From contig CAIYQJ010000164.1 of the NCBI GenBank assembly GCA_903928275.1, positions 1 through 28,156 on the forward strand: DNA of 28,156 nucleotides, written 5' to 3'. The notes under the pieces are model-generated. The model was not told where the DNA came from. It saw only the letters and a program-made list of their open reading frames with translations, and did not search any database. Source of the DNA: an uncultured Chloroflexota bacterium (GTDB taxonomy: Bacteria; Chloroflexota; Limnocylindria; Limnocylindrales; CSP1-4). A program made the translations under genes and the position numbers. Each line of letters opens with the position of its first letter. The first letter of the stretch is position 1. Of this stretch, positions 13,830-21,041 are shown one piece after another.

Positions 13830-14456
13830 ATGGCCCGCTACACCGATGCTGTCTGCCGCCTCTGCCGTCGCGAGGGCACCAAGCTCTTCCTCAAGGGCAG
13901 TCGCTGCTATTCCAAGAAGTGCGCGTTCGAGCGTCGACCCACGCCGCCCGGCCAGCACGGCGTCCGTCGCCGCAAGATGGGCGACTACGGCATCCAGCTG
14001 CGCGAGAAGCAGAAGGTCCGCCGCGTGTATCGCGTCCTCGAGAAGCAGTTCCAGAACTACTTCGAGGTGGCCGAGTCTCACCCGGGTGTCACGGGCGAGA
14101 ACCTGCTGCGCCTCCTCGAGCTCCGGCTCGACAACGTGGTCTTCCGGATGGGCTTCGCCCAGTCGCGCGACCAGGCCCGGCAGCTCGTCACCCACGGCCA
14201 CTTCGCCGTGAACGGTCGCGCCACGAACATCGCGTCGTTCCAGGCCAAGCCGGGCGATCGGGTCGAGGTCCGCGAGTCCCACCGGGACCGCGAGCCGTTC
14301 AAGCTCGCGAAGGAGACCCTCCGTTCGCATCAGACGCCCGAGTGGCTCACCGTGGACGCGGTGACGCTCGCGGGTTCCATCGTCTCCGCGCCCCGGCGCG
14401 ACCAGATGCCGATGGAGCTCAACGAGCAGCTCGTCGTCGAGTACTACTCGAGGTGA
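13830..14456 (+). CDS. rpsD: 30S ribosomal protein S4, zinc-binding form
   Basis: S4 nucleates 30S assembly at the 5' domain of 16S rRNA and represses the alpha operon in E. coli. The 208-residue product has four N-terminal cysteines (Cys9, Cys12, Cys26, Cys31) in the C+ zinc arrangement, followed by the conserved RRPTPPGQHGVRRRKMGDYG. The S4 RNA-binding domain is at about 95-160, with RLDNVVFRMGFAQSRDQARQ and LVTHGHFAVNGRATNIASF. It ends with the usual NEQLVVEYYSR. The ATG at 13830 is 16 nt after rpsK. Its place between rpsK and rpoA is canonical for many phyla, though not for Bacillus. Confidence 0.98.
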   Translation: MARYTDAVCRLCRREGTKLFLKGSRCYSKKCAFERRPTPPGQHGVRRRKMGDYGIQLREKQKVRRVYRVLEKQFQNYFEVAESHPGVTGENLLRLLELRLDNVVFRMGFAQSRDQARQLVTHGHFAVNGRATNIASFQAKPGDRVEVRESHRDREPFKLAKETLRSHQTPEWLTVDAVTLAGSIVSAPRRDQMPMELNEQLVVEYYSR

Positions 14457-14460
14457 CCCG

Positions 14461-15456
14461 GTGATCGAGCTGGAAGCCCCGCAGATCGAGCCGGTCGCCG
14501 AAGACGTCCGGTACGCCAAGTACGAGGCCGGTCCGCTCCCCGCGGGCTATGGCGTCACGCTCGGGAACGCGCTGCGCCGGGTCCTCCTGTCGTCGCTCGA
14601 GGGGGCGGCCGTCACGGCCATCCAGCTCCGCGACGTCTACCAGGAGTTCTCGACGATCACGGGCGTGAAAGAGGACGTGACGCAGATCGTCCTCAACGTG
14701 AAGAAGCTCCGTTTGAAGAGCTTCGCCACGCACCCCGTCCAGCTCCGCCTCGAGAAGGCCGGCGCGGGCCAGGTGCTCGCCGGCGACATCATCGAGAACG
14801 CGGACGTGGAGATCGTCAATCCGGAGCTCGTCCTCATGACGATCGACTCCGACGACATCCGCGTGGACATGGACCTCACCGTGGAGCGCGGCATCGGCTA
14901 CCAGCCGGCCGAGCGGCCCGAGGCCCCGCCGATCGGCGTCATCGCCGTCGACGCGATCTTCACGCCGGTCCGGAAGGTCAACTACTGGGTCGAGAACACG
15001 CGCGTCGGCCAGATGACGAACTTCGACAAGTTGACGCTCGAGATCGAGACCGACGGTACGATCTCGCCCGAGGAGGCGCTCGGGAAGGCCGCGGACATCC
15101 TCGTCCGGCACTTCACCCTCTTCTCCAACATCGGGATGCAGGCGCTCCCCGCGGAGCGATCCGGGATCGCCCTGCCGGCCATCGCACCGAACCTGCTGGA
15201 CATGCCCATCGAGGAGCTCGACCTCCCGATGCGCGCCTACAACTCGCTCAAGCGCAACAACATCGTGAAGGTCGGGCAGCTGCTGCAGCTCTCCGACGAC
15301 GATCTGCTGCGGATGCGCAACTTCGGGAAGAAGTCGCTCGACGAGATGAAGGAGCGGCTCCGGATGCGCGGGTTCATCCTCCCGGAATCGGAGGCCGCCG
15401 AGATCGAGGCGGACGAGGCGGACGGCGGCGACGCTTCGCTTGGGGAGGAAGACTGA
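14461..15456 (+). CDS. rpoA: DNA-directed RNA polymerase subunit alpha
   Basis: The alpha dimer is the scaffold for RNA polymerase assembly, and its C-terminal domain contacts UP elements and regulators. The 331-residue product has the N-terminal dimerisation domain with the signature GPLPAGYGVTLGNALRRVLL (about 24-43) and SLEGAAVTAIQLRDVYQEFS. The linker is at about 230-250. The C-terminal domain has AYNSLKRNNIVKVGQLLQLS and MRNFGKKSLDEMKERL with its two helix-hairpin-helix units. The start is GTG at 14461, 4 nt after rpsD. The acidic C-terminal extension (EAAEIEADEADGGDASLGEE) is a common variable end. Confidence 0.98.
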   Translation: MIELEAPQIEPVAEDVRYAKYEAGPLPAGYGVTLGNALRRVLLSSLEGAAVTAIQLRDVYQEFSTITGVKEDVTQIVLNVKKLRLKSFATHPVQLRLEKAGAGQVLAGDIIENADVEIVNPELVLMTIDSDDIRVDMDLTVERGIGYQPAERPEAPPIGVIAVDAIFTPVRKVNYWVENTRVGQMTNFDKLTLEIETDGTISPEEALGKAADILVRHFTLFSNIGMQALPAERSGIALPAIAPNLLDMPIEELDLPMRAYNSLKRNNIVKVGQLLQLSDDDLLRMRNFGKKSLDEMKERLRMRGFILPESEAAEIEADEADGGDASLGEED

Positions 15457-15457
15457 C

Positions 15458-15811
15458 GTGGCCCATCGCGTGGACGGGCGCAAGCTCAGCCGGAAGCAGG
15501 GGCCGCGCCTCGCTCTCTACAAGAACCTCATCGTCTCGGTGTTGCGCTACGAGCGGGTGAAGACGACCGAGGCGAAGGCGAAGGAGATCCGCCCGCAGGT
15601 GGAGCGGATCATCACCCTCGCGAAGAAGGGCGACCTCACCGCCCGGCGCGCCGTCATCGCGGCGCTGCCGGACGAGCCGCTCGTCGTGAGCAAGCTGTTC
15701 GATGAGATCGCACCCAAGTACGCGGATCGGACGTCCGGCTACACCCGGATCATCCATGTCGGACAGCGACAGGGCGATGCCGCCCAGATCGTCCAGATCG
15801 AGCTCGTCTGA
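15458..15811 (+). CDS. rplQ: 50S ribosomal protein L17
   Basis: L17 lies at the tunnel exit region. The GTG start at 15458 gives 117 residues beginning MAHRVDGRKLSRKQGPRLAL, where the family has M-HR---RKLGR. It is preceded by GGGGAGGAAGA, a strong ribosome-binding site that lies inside the end of rpoA. An in-frame upstream TTG would place the Shine-Dalgarno inside the gene and is rejected. Family landmarks are YKNLIVSVLRYERVKTTEAK, AKEIRPQVERIITLAKKGD and the closing YTRIIHVGQRQGDAAQIVQI. The length is normal and it starts 1 nt after rpoA. Confidence 0.96.
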   Translation: MAHRVDGRKLSRKQGPRLALYKNLIVSVLRYERVKTTEAKAKEIRPQVERIITLAKKGDLTARRAVIAALPDEPLVVSKLFDEIAPKYADRTSGYTRIIHVGQRQGDAAQIVQIELV

Positions 15812-15842
15812 CCAAGTGAAGAGCGCCCGAGAGGGCGTCCCC

Positions 15843-16604
15843 GTGCGGTACCGCGCGCGGGTCGAATACGACGGGACCGGATTCGCGGGCTCGCAGGCGC
15901 AGGCCGGGGTCCGCACGGTCCAGGGGGAACTCGAGGCCGCGCTCGCGAGGCTCTCCGGCGGACGCCGGGTGGCGGTGGACGCGGCCGGGAGGACCGACGC
16001 GGGGGTCCACGCGACCGGACAGGTGATCGCGTTCACCTGGACGGGCCGTCTCTCCGCCGAGGAGCTGGGAAGGGCGCTCGACGCGCTCCTCCCATCGGAT
16101 GTCGCGATCCGCGACCTCCGGCGGGTGCCGATCGGGTTCCATCCGCGACACGATGCGCGGTACCGGGACTACCGGTACAGCGTGTGGAACGGACCCCGCA
16201 GCCCGCTCCTCGAGCGGACGGCGGCCTGGGTCAGGGTCCCGCTCGACACCGCTGCGATGGCGCGGGCGGCGACGGCCCTCGAGGGGCGTCACGACTTCCG
16301 GGCCTTTGGAGCGGGGGACCACGGAACGGTCCGGACCCTTCACCGGGTCCGGGTCCGCCGGACGGGGAGCCTCGTGACGATCGACGTCCGCGGTGACGCC
16401 TTCCTCCGGGGGATGGTCCGCAGGATCGCCGCCGCGCTCATCCTGGTGGGACGCGGCGAGGTGGATGAAGATACGGTCGGCGCGGCGCTCGCGGCGCGAC
16501 GACCGGCGTTCAACGGGGCGAGCGCCCCGGCGAAGGGGCTCTGCCTCCGCCACGTCGCCCTCGGGCGACGTCGCGGTGGCGAGATGAGGAACGGAGACCG
16601 ATGA
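15843..16604 (+). CDS. truA: tRNA pseudouridine(38-40) synthase TruA
   Basis: TruA converts U38, U39 and U40 in the anticodon stem of many tRNAs to pseudouridine. From the GTG at 15843 the protein has 253 residues: YRARVEYDGTGFAGSQAQ, then the catalytic motif AAGRTDAGVHATGQV with nucleophile Asp52. Further family blocks are FHPRHDARYRDYRYSVW, GRHDFRAFGAGD and FLRGMVRRIAAALILVGRGE. I prefer 15843 because GAGAGGGCG lies a few bases upstream; an alternative GTG at 15816 would add nine residues and has no ribosome-binding site. The gene sits between rplQ and rplM as in many Gram-positives, and its stop overlaps rplM (ATGA). Confidence 0.95.
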   Translation: MRYRARVEYDGTGFAGSQAQAGVRTVQGELEAALARLSGGRRVAVDAAGRTDAGVHATGQVIAFTWTGRLSAEELGRALDALLPSDVAIRDLRRVPIGFHPRHDARYRDYRYSVWNGPRSPLLERTAAWVRVPLDTAAMARAATALEGRHDFRAFGAGDHGTVRTLHRVRVRRTGSLVTIDVRGDAFLRGMVRRIAAALILVGRGEVDEDTVGAALAARRPAFNGASAPAKGLCLRHVALGRRRGGEMRNGDR

Positions 16605-17053
16605 ACTCGAAGACGTACACGCTCAAGGCGAGCGAGATCGAGCGACGCTGGTACGTCGTCGACGCGACGGACGAGACGCTCGGCCGTCTCGCGACGCGTG
16701 TCGCGCGTGTCCTCGAGGGGAAGCACAAGCCGACGTTCACCCCCAACCTCGACTCGGGTGACCACGTCATCGTCCTCAACGCGTCGCGCGTGACGGTGAC
16801 CGGCACCAAGCTCAAGACGAAGCTCTACCGCCGCCACAGCGGCTACCCGATGGGCTTCAAGGAGGAGGCGCTCGGCCATCTCCTGGAGCGCCGTCCCGAA
16901 GAGGTGATCCGGCGGGCCGTCAAGGGGATGCTCCAGCACAACAAGCTCGGCGCCCAGCAGCTGCGGAAGCTCAAGGTCTACGCCGGCTCGGACCATCCCC
17001 ACACCGCCCAGAAGCCCGAGCCGCTCGCCCGAGCAGGAGCATCGAACTCATGA
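16601..17053 (+). CDS. rplM: 50S ribosomal protein L13
   Basis: L13 is an early-assembly 50S protein. The 150-residue product shows the family start KTYTLKASEIERRWYVVDAT, then TLGRLATRVARVLEGKHKPT and GDHVIVLNASRVTVTGTKL. The signature is present as RRHSGYPMGFKEEALGHLLE and VIRRAVKGMLQHNKLGAQQL, ending in KVYAGSDHPHTAQKPEPL. The ATG at 16601 overlaps the truA stop, with a GAGGAACGGAGAC ribosome-binding region just upstream. rpsI follows with a four-base overlap, the usual L13-S9 pair. The length is a few residues above the E. coli protein because of the C-terminal end. Confidence 0.98.
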   Translation: MNSKTYTLKASEIERRWYVVDATDETLGRLATRVARVLEGKHKPTFTPNLDSGDHVIVLNASRVTVTGTKLKTKLYRRHSGYPMGFKEEALGHLLERRPEEVIRRAVKGMLQHNKLGAQQLRKLKVYAGSDHPHTAQKPEPLARAGASNS

Positions 17054-17448
17054 CGAACCTGGTCTACCACGAGGGAACGGGCCGCCGGAAGACGGCCGTC
17101 GCGCGCGTCCGGCTCATGCCCGGCGATGGCGAGATCGTCGTCAACGGCCGCACGCTCGAGCAGCACTTCGGCGGCGCCGTGAGCGAGGCGGACATCCGCA
17201 TGCCGTTCCGCGTGACCGGGACCGAGGGCCGCTACAACACCCTGGTGAAGGTCGAGGGCGGCGGCGTCACGGGCCAGGCGGGTGCGATCCGCCACGGCAT
17301 CGCCCGCGCGCTGCTCGACGTCGATGCCGACATCAACCGCGTCCCGCTCCGGCAGGCCGGCTTCCTCACCCGCGACCCGCGGATGAAGGAGCGCAAGAAG
17401 TACGGGCTCAAGCGGGCCCGGAAGGCGCCGCAGTACACCAAGCGCTGA
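17050..17448 (+). CDS. rpsI: 30S ribosomal protein S9
   Basis: S9 places its C-terminal tail against the P-site tRNA anticodon. The 132-residue product has GTGRRKTAVARVRLMPGDGE at its start, the family middle GGGVTGQAGAIRHGIARALL, and the typical end RDPRMKERKKYGLKRARKAP with the invariant terminal YTKR (often SKR in other phyla). The ATG at 17050 shares four bases with the rplM stop, and CGAGCAGGAGC is the ribosome-binding site. It is the last gene of the ribosomal block; a GC-rich palindrome follows within 15 nt, consistent with an end of the transcription unit here. Confidence 0.98.
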   Translation: MTNLVYHEGTGRRKTAVARVRLMPGDGEIVVNGRTLEQHFGGAVSEADIRMPFRVTGTEGRYNTLVKVEGGGVTGQAGAIRHGIARALLDVDADINRVPLRQAGFLTRDPRMKERKKYGLKRARKAPQYTKR

Positions 17449-17461
17449 CGCGCGCGCTCGA

Positions 17462-17483
17462 CGGCGCCGGCGGGCCGGCGCCG
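17462..17483 (+). repeat. Perfect GC-rich palindrome after rpsI (possible terminator without U-tract)
   Basis: CGGCGCCGGC (17462-17471) and GCCGGCGCCG (17474-17483) are perfect inverted copies separated by two G residues. In RNA this would be a very stable hairpin (the innermost pairs would open to form the loop). It begins 14 nt after the rpsI stop. No T-run follows, so it would be a non-canonical or Rho-assisted terminator, or a structure that protects the 3' end of the ribosomal mRNA. Confidence 0.45.
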
Positions 17484-17512
17484 CTCGATCGGCGGCGGCG
17501 CTCGATCGGCGG
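17482..17512 (+). repeat. Direct repeat of 14 nt before the TPR gene
   Basis: The 14-nt word CGCTCGATCGGCGG occurs at 17482-17495 and again at 17499-17512, offset by 17 nt. The second copy overlaps the probable ribosome-binding region (GGCGGGA) of the gene starting at 17519, so a protein or RNA contact here could affect its translation. It also contains the palindrome CGATCG twice. It could equally be a local duplication without function. Confidence 0.45.
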
Positions 17513-17518
17513 GACCTG

Positions 17519-18724
17519 ATGAGCGATCCGCTGTACGAACGCTACAAGGAAGCCCTCAGGACGGGTCACGTGGCCGTCCTGCGGGGTCGCCTCGACGAGG
17601 CGATCGCGGCGTATCGCGTCGCGGTCGACGTGGCCCCCGAGCGCGCGCTGCCACACACGAGCCTCGGCGGGGTCCTCCTCGATCTCGGTCGGGCGGACGA
17701 GGCGCTCGCCGAGTTCGGCGCCGCGCTCGAGAGCGCCCCGGCGGACGAAGGCGCACTTCTCGGCCGCTCGGAGGCTCTCGTTCGCCTCGGCCAGCCGATC
17801 GCGGCCGCAGAGTCCCTCGATGCGCTCGCCGACGTCTTCACGGCCGCCGGGCGTGACGGCGACGCCGTCGAGACGCTGCAGCGCGCTCTCGTCCTGGAAG
17901 AGCGCGGCGGACGACGCCGCCGGTTCCAGCGCGCCCTCCGCACGCTGCGGATGACGACGGGCGATCGCGCGTCGGATGAGGCGCTCGGTCGCGCCCTCGG
18001 CCTTCTCGATGCACCGCGCGCCGCCGCCTCGGCGACGGCCACGGGGCCGGGGTCTGGCGCAGCGGAGTCGAAGACGGAGGCCGAGCACGCCGGGTCGGCC
18101 CGCGCGCCGGAGGCCGAGGCCGATCACGCCGAGCCTGCCCGGGAGTCGGGGGCGCAGGCCGAGGCTGCCCCGCAGCCCGATCCGAATGCCGGCTCCGCCG
18201 CGGCGGCGTGGGCAGCCGTCGGGTGGCCGGTGGAGGCTCACGGGGCCGAGCGCCCGGAGGCGCCGCCGGAGGAGCCTGTCGACGTGCCTGCCGACCTTTC
18301 CGCGGAGCCATCCGCGGAGCTTGCCACGGTGCCGCCCGTGATGCCGCCGGTCCCCGTCGAGCCGAGGTTCGCCGGCGAGGCCTTCGTCGCGTCCGCGCTC
18401 GACGCGCTCGACGGAGGCGATGGTCCGGCCGCGCTCGTCGCGTATCGCGACGCTGCCCGCACCTTCCTCGAGGCCGGCCTGTTCGTGGCCGCGCTCGACG
18501 CGTGCCGCGAGGCGCTCCGGCTGGGCCCGGGCGACGTGGACGTCCACCTGCTGTACGCGGCGGTCTTCCGCGCCCACGGGTGGCATGACCTCGCGACACA
18601 GCGGGTCGTCGACCTGGTCCGGCTCGTCGATCTCGGCGGGGACGCCCAGGCGCGGGCGCGGATCAGCCTCGACGTCGCCACCGTCCACGCCGACGACGAG
18701 CGGCTGGCCGCCCTCCGTTCCTGA
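17519..18724 (+). CDS. TPR-like repeat protein with A/P/E-rich linker, function unknown
   Basis: I do not recognise an assigned family member. The 401-residue product has helical repeats of tetratricopeptide type at about 14-130: GHVAVLRGRLDEAIAAYRVA, LPHTSLGGVLLDLGRADEAL, LLGRSEALVRLGQPIAAAES and AAGRDGDAVETLQRALVLEE show the alternating G/A/Y/A/P spacing. A low-complexity segment (about 165-285, Ala/Glu/Pro-rich) separates them from a second helical block (about 286-370; GDGPAALVAYRDAARTFLEA, LFVAALDACREALRLGPGDV). No signal peptide or membrane segment is seen, so it is probably a cytosolic scaffold. It lies alone between the ribosomal block and cdaA. ATG 17519 is preceded by GGCGGGACC. Confidence 0.85.
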   Translation: MSDPLYERYKEALRTGHVAVLRGRLDEAIAAYRVAVDVAPERALPHTSLGGVLLDLGRADEALAEFGAALESAPADEGALLGRSEALVRLGQPIAAAESLDALADVFTAAGRDGDAVETLQRALVLEERGGRRRRFQRALRTLRMTTGDRASDEALGRALGLLDAPRAAASATATGPGSGAAESKTEAEHAGSARAPEAEADHAEPARESGAQAEAAPQPDPNAGSAAAAWAAVGWPVEAHGAERPEAPPEEPVDVPADLSAEPSAELATVPPVMPPVPVEPRFAGEAFVASALDALDGGDGPAALVAYRDAARTFLEAGLFVAALDACREALRLGPGDVDVHLLYAAVFRAHGWHDLATQRVVDLVRLVDLGGDAQARARISLDVATVHADDERLAALRS

Positions 18725-18764
18725 TCCGGCCGGGGTCCGCCGCCTCGGTCCGGTTCGGGGCCGA

Positions 18765-18773
18765 TGCTAGACT
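18765..18773 (+). promoter_or_regulatory. Extended -10-like box directly before cdaA
   Basis: TGCTAGACT fits the extended -10 form TGnTAnnnT. The hexamer TAGACT (18768-18773) ends 9 nt before the cdaA ATG at 18783, so transcription would begin at or within about 3 nt of the start codon, giving a leaderless or nearly leaderless mRNA. No good -35 box lies 17 nt upstream. No Shine-Dalgarno sequence is seen before the ATG, which agrees with leaderless initiation. Confidence 0.45.
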
Positions 18774-18782
18774 CGTCGAGCG

Positions 18783-19742
18783 ATGGCGCTCGTCGAGTCC
18801 CTCCTCGGACAGATCACGCTCAGCACGCTCGTCGATATCGGTATCACCGCAGTCCTCATCTACTGGCTGTTCAGCCTCATCCAGGGGACGCGGGCGGTCC
18901 GGCTCCTCATCGGCGTCGCCGTGCTGCTGCTCGTCTACGCGCTCGCCCAGCTCTTCGACCTGCGGCTCCTGTCGCAGATCCTCCAGACCGGCGCGGTCGT
19001 CGGCATCTTCGCGCTCGTCGTCATCTTCCAGCCCGAGATGCGTCGCGCACTCGATCGGATCGGCAGCGTCGGCTCGCTCGCGTGGCTCGTGTCCCCGGGC
19101 GAGCAGCGGGCAGCGGAGCGCGTCGCGACGGCCGTCGCCGCCGCCGCCTCCCGGCTCGCCGCGGATCGGACCGGCGCCCTCATCGTCATCGCGCGTGAGA
19201 CGGGCCTCGAGGAGTTCGCCGAGACCGGGGTCGCGCTCGACGCCGACCTGTCGGTCGACCTCCTGTGCACGATCTTCTTCCCGCGCAGCCCGCTCCACGA
19301 CGGTGCCGTGATCATCCGCAGCGGCAGGATCGCCGCTGCCGGCGCCACTCTCCCGTTGGCGGAGGTCACCGTCCAGCCGCGACGGATCGGCACGCGGCAC
19401 CGGGCGGCGTTGGGCATCACCGAGCAGACGGACGCGGTCGTGGTCGTCGTCTCCGAGGAGACGGGGCGCGTCAGCCTCGTCGAGCGCGCACGGATCGTCC
19501 GCAATCTCGACGAGAGGAAGCTCGCGGGCGCGCTGCTCGCCCTCCTCCGACCCGGGGGCAGCAGGGGCGCTGGGATCCTCACGGACGGGGCGCGATCGGT
19601 CGCGGCCATGCCCGGGCGCCTCGGCGCGATGCAGCGGTTGCCGCCGCGGCGCCGCGGCAGCGTCGACGACACGACCACCGCGCAGCCGCCGACCCCGGAA
19701 GAGCACGCGGCGGGAGTCGGGGCGGGAGGCGGGCCGGCATGA
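18783..19742 (+). CDS. cdaA: Diadenylate cyclase CdaA (membrane-bound, c-di-AMP synthase)
   Basis: CdaA makes cyclic di-AMP from two ATP at the membrane; c-di-AMP controls potassium and osmolyte balance and cell-wall homeostasis. The 319-residue product has three hydrophobic helices in the first 85 residues (LVDIGITAVLIYWLF, LLIGVAVLLLVYALAQLF, AVVGIFALVVIFQPEMRRAL), then the DAC domain. Its catalytic motifs are present: DGA at 173-175 (SPLHDGAVIIRSGRIAAAGA) and RHRAA at 205-209. The DAC domain ends by about 255; the last 60 or so residues form an Arg/Pro/Gly-rich tail not usual in the family. The stop overlaps ybbR (ATGA). The cdaA-ybbR-glmM order is the well-known Firmicutes arrangement. 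Confidence 0.96.
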   Translation: MALVESLLGQITLSTLVDIGITAVLIYWLFSLIQGTRAVRLLIGVAVLLLVYALAQLFDLRLLSQILQTGAVVGIFALVVIFQPEMRRALDRIGSVGSLAWLVSPGEQRAAERVATAVAAAASRLAADRTGALIVIARETGLEEFAETGVALDADLSVDLLCTIFFPRSPLHDGAVIIRSGRIAAAGATLPLAEVTVQPRRIGTRHRAALGITEQTDAVVVVVSEETGRVSLVERARIVRNLDERKLAGALLALLRPGGSRGAGILTDGARSVAAMPGRLGAMQRLPPRRRGSVDDTTTAQPPTPEEHAAGVGAGGGPA

Positions 19743-21028
19743 GGGCGGCGATCGCCTTCGTCGTCCGGAACTGGCCGCTCAAGGTGGCCGCGATCCTGGT
19801 CGCGACCGCCCTCTCCGCGGGGATCGTGGTCTCCCAGAACGCCCGGACATGGCCCGGCCAGGTGCCCATCGAGCCCCTCAACCAGCCGGCCAACGCCTTC
19901 ATCCTCGACGTGCTTCCCGACGTGACGGGGATCCGGTACCTCGCCCCCGTCGACGCCGCGAACCGGCTGAGCAGCGCCAGCTTCACCGCCACGGTGGATC
20001 TCGGGGCGGTGGATGCCCGGGCCGGGGCACCGTTCGTGTCGGCGCCGGTCATCGTGACGGCGACGGACCCGCGGGTCCAGGTCGTCGACTACTCGCCGCA
20101 GCGCGTCCAGATCCGCATCGACCCGCTCGAGGACGCAACGGTCCCCGTCGTCGTCGACCGGGGCGCCCTGCCCACGGGCCTGTCCGCGTCGGACCCTGTC
20201 GCCACGCCGGCGGAGGTAACCGTGACGGGGCCGCGCTCACAGGTCGACCAGGTCGTCTCGGCGGTCGCTCGCGTCCGGATCCAGCCGGCCGGCCTCGACG
20301 TGAACCAGGACGTGGACCTCGTGGCGATCGACGGCCGCGGGGACCCGGTGTCGCAGGTCGACATCTCGCCGCCAAGGGCACACGTCCAGGTCTCCGTGTC
20401 GAGCAGCTCCACCACGCGGACGCTGCCGATCTCGCCCGTGGTCGCCGGCACCCCGGCATCCGGGTACGAGGTCGTGTCCGCGGCGGCCGACCCGCCGCTC
20501 GTGACGGTCCAGGGGGATGCGGCAGCGCTCGCGCCCCTCACCGCGATCCCCACGCGCGCGGTGAGCGTCGCCGGTGCGCGGACCGACGTCGTCCGCACCG
20601 TCGCCCTCGTCCCTCCCCAGGGCGTGACGCTCGGCGCGACGACGAGCGCGACGGTGACCGTCCACCTGCGCCTCGTCCAGGGCACGCGGTCGCTGTCGGC
20701 CGGGATCGAGCTCAACGGCACGCACAGCGTCAGCTCCTACGAGCTGTCCGTCGACCGTGTCGCGGTGACGCTCGGCGGGCCGCTCGCGGCGCTCGACGCG
20801 GTGGACGCCGCCACCTTCACGGCCTCAATCGATGCCTCGGCGCTCGCGGAGGGACCCAACGTGGTGCCGGTCATCGTGACGCCGCCCGCGGGCCTGGCGG
20901 TCGTCTCGGTCGACCCTCCGCAGGTGACCGTCACCGTGACCGTTCATCTCCCGTCGCCGTCGCCCACGCCCTTCCCCTCGGTCGCCCCCTCGGTCGCGCC
21001 GTCGGCCGAGCCGTCGGTCGCCCCGTGA
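19739..21028 (+). CDS. ybbR: YbbR-domain protein, CdaA regulator-like (CdaR)
   Basis: In Firmicutes the YbbR protein CdaR binds CdaA at the membrane and modulates c-di-AMP output. The 429-residue product starts with a short cytosolic stretch and one signal-anchor helix (LKVAAILVATALSAGIVV, about 14-31). The rest is predicted extracytoplasmic beta-rich sequence with several YbbR-type repeats; recurring units include PAEVTVTGPRSQVDQVVSA, PPLVTVQGDAAALAPLTAI and VDRVAVTLGGPLAALDAVDA, each with the VxVxGP...l..v form. The C-terminus is a Ser/Pro/Val/Ala low-complexity tail. The ATG at 19739 overlaps the cdaA stop. Assignment rests on repeats and neighbours, so I use ybbR and not cdaR. Confidence 0.9.
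   Translation: MRAAIAFVVRNWPLKVAAILVATALSAGIVVSQNARTWPGQVPIEPLNQPANAFILDVLPDVTGIRYLAPVDAANRLSSASFTATVDLGAVDARAGAPFVSAPVIVTATDPRVQVVDYSPQRVQIRIDPLEDATVPVVVDRGALPTGLSASDPVATPAEVTVTGPRSQVDQVVSAVARVRIQPAGLDVNQDVDLVAIDGRGDPVSQVDISPPRAHVQVSVSSSSTTRTLPISPVVAGTPASGYEVVSAAADPPLVTVQGDAAALAPLTAIPTRAVSVAGARTDVVRTVALVPPQGVTLGATTSATVTVHLRLVQGTRSLSAGIELNGTHSVSSYELSVDRVAVTLGGPLAALDAVDAATFTASIDASALAEGPNVVPVIVTPPAGLAVVSVDPPQVTVTVTVHLPSPSPTPFPSVAPSVAPSAEPSVAP
20975..21022 (+). repeat. Four 12-nt tandem units encoding PSVA-like tail of the YbbR protein
   Basis: Four consecutive 12-nt units, each close to CCSTCGGTCGCC, encode Pro-Ser-Val-Ala, Pro-Ser-Val-Ala, Pro-Ser-Ala-Glu and Pro-Ser-Val-Ala at the extreme C-terminus of the YbbR protein. 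Such in-frame repeats can change in copy number by slippage without shifting frame. They extend a Ser/Pro/Thr stretch that probably forms an extended wall-facing tail. Confidence 0.75.
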
Positions 21029-21041
21029 CGAGACCGGCCGC

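Noticed and set aside
20237..20725. 162-codon minus-strand frame within the ybbR gene
   Set aside because: It lies opposite the repeat-rich YbbR region and its translation is dominated by Arg, Asp and Gly with no recognisable structure.
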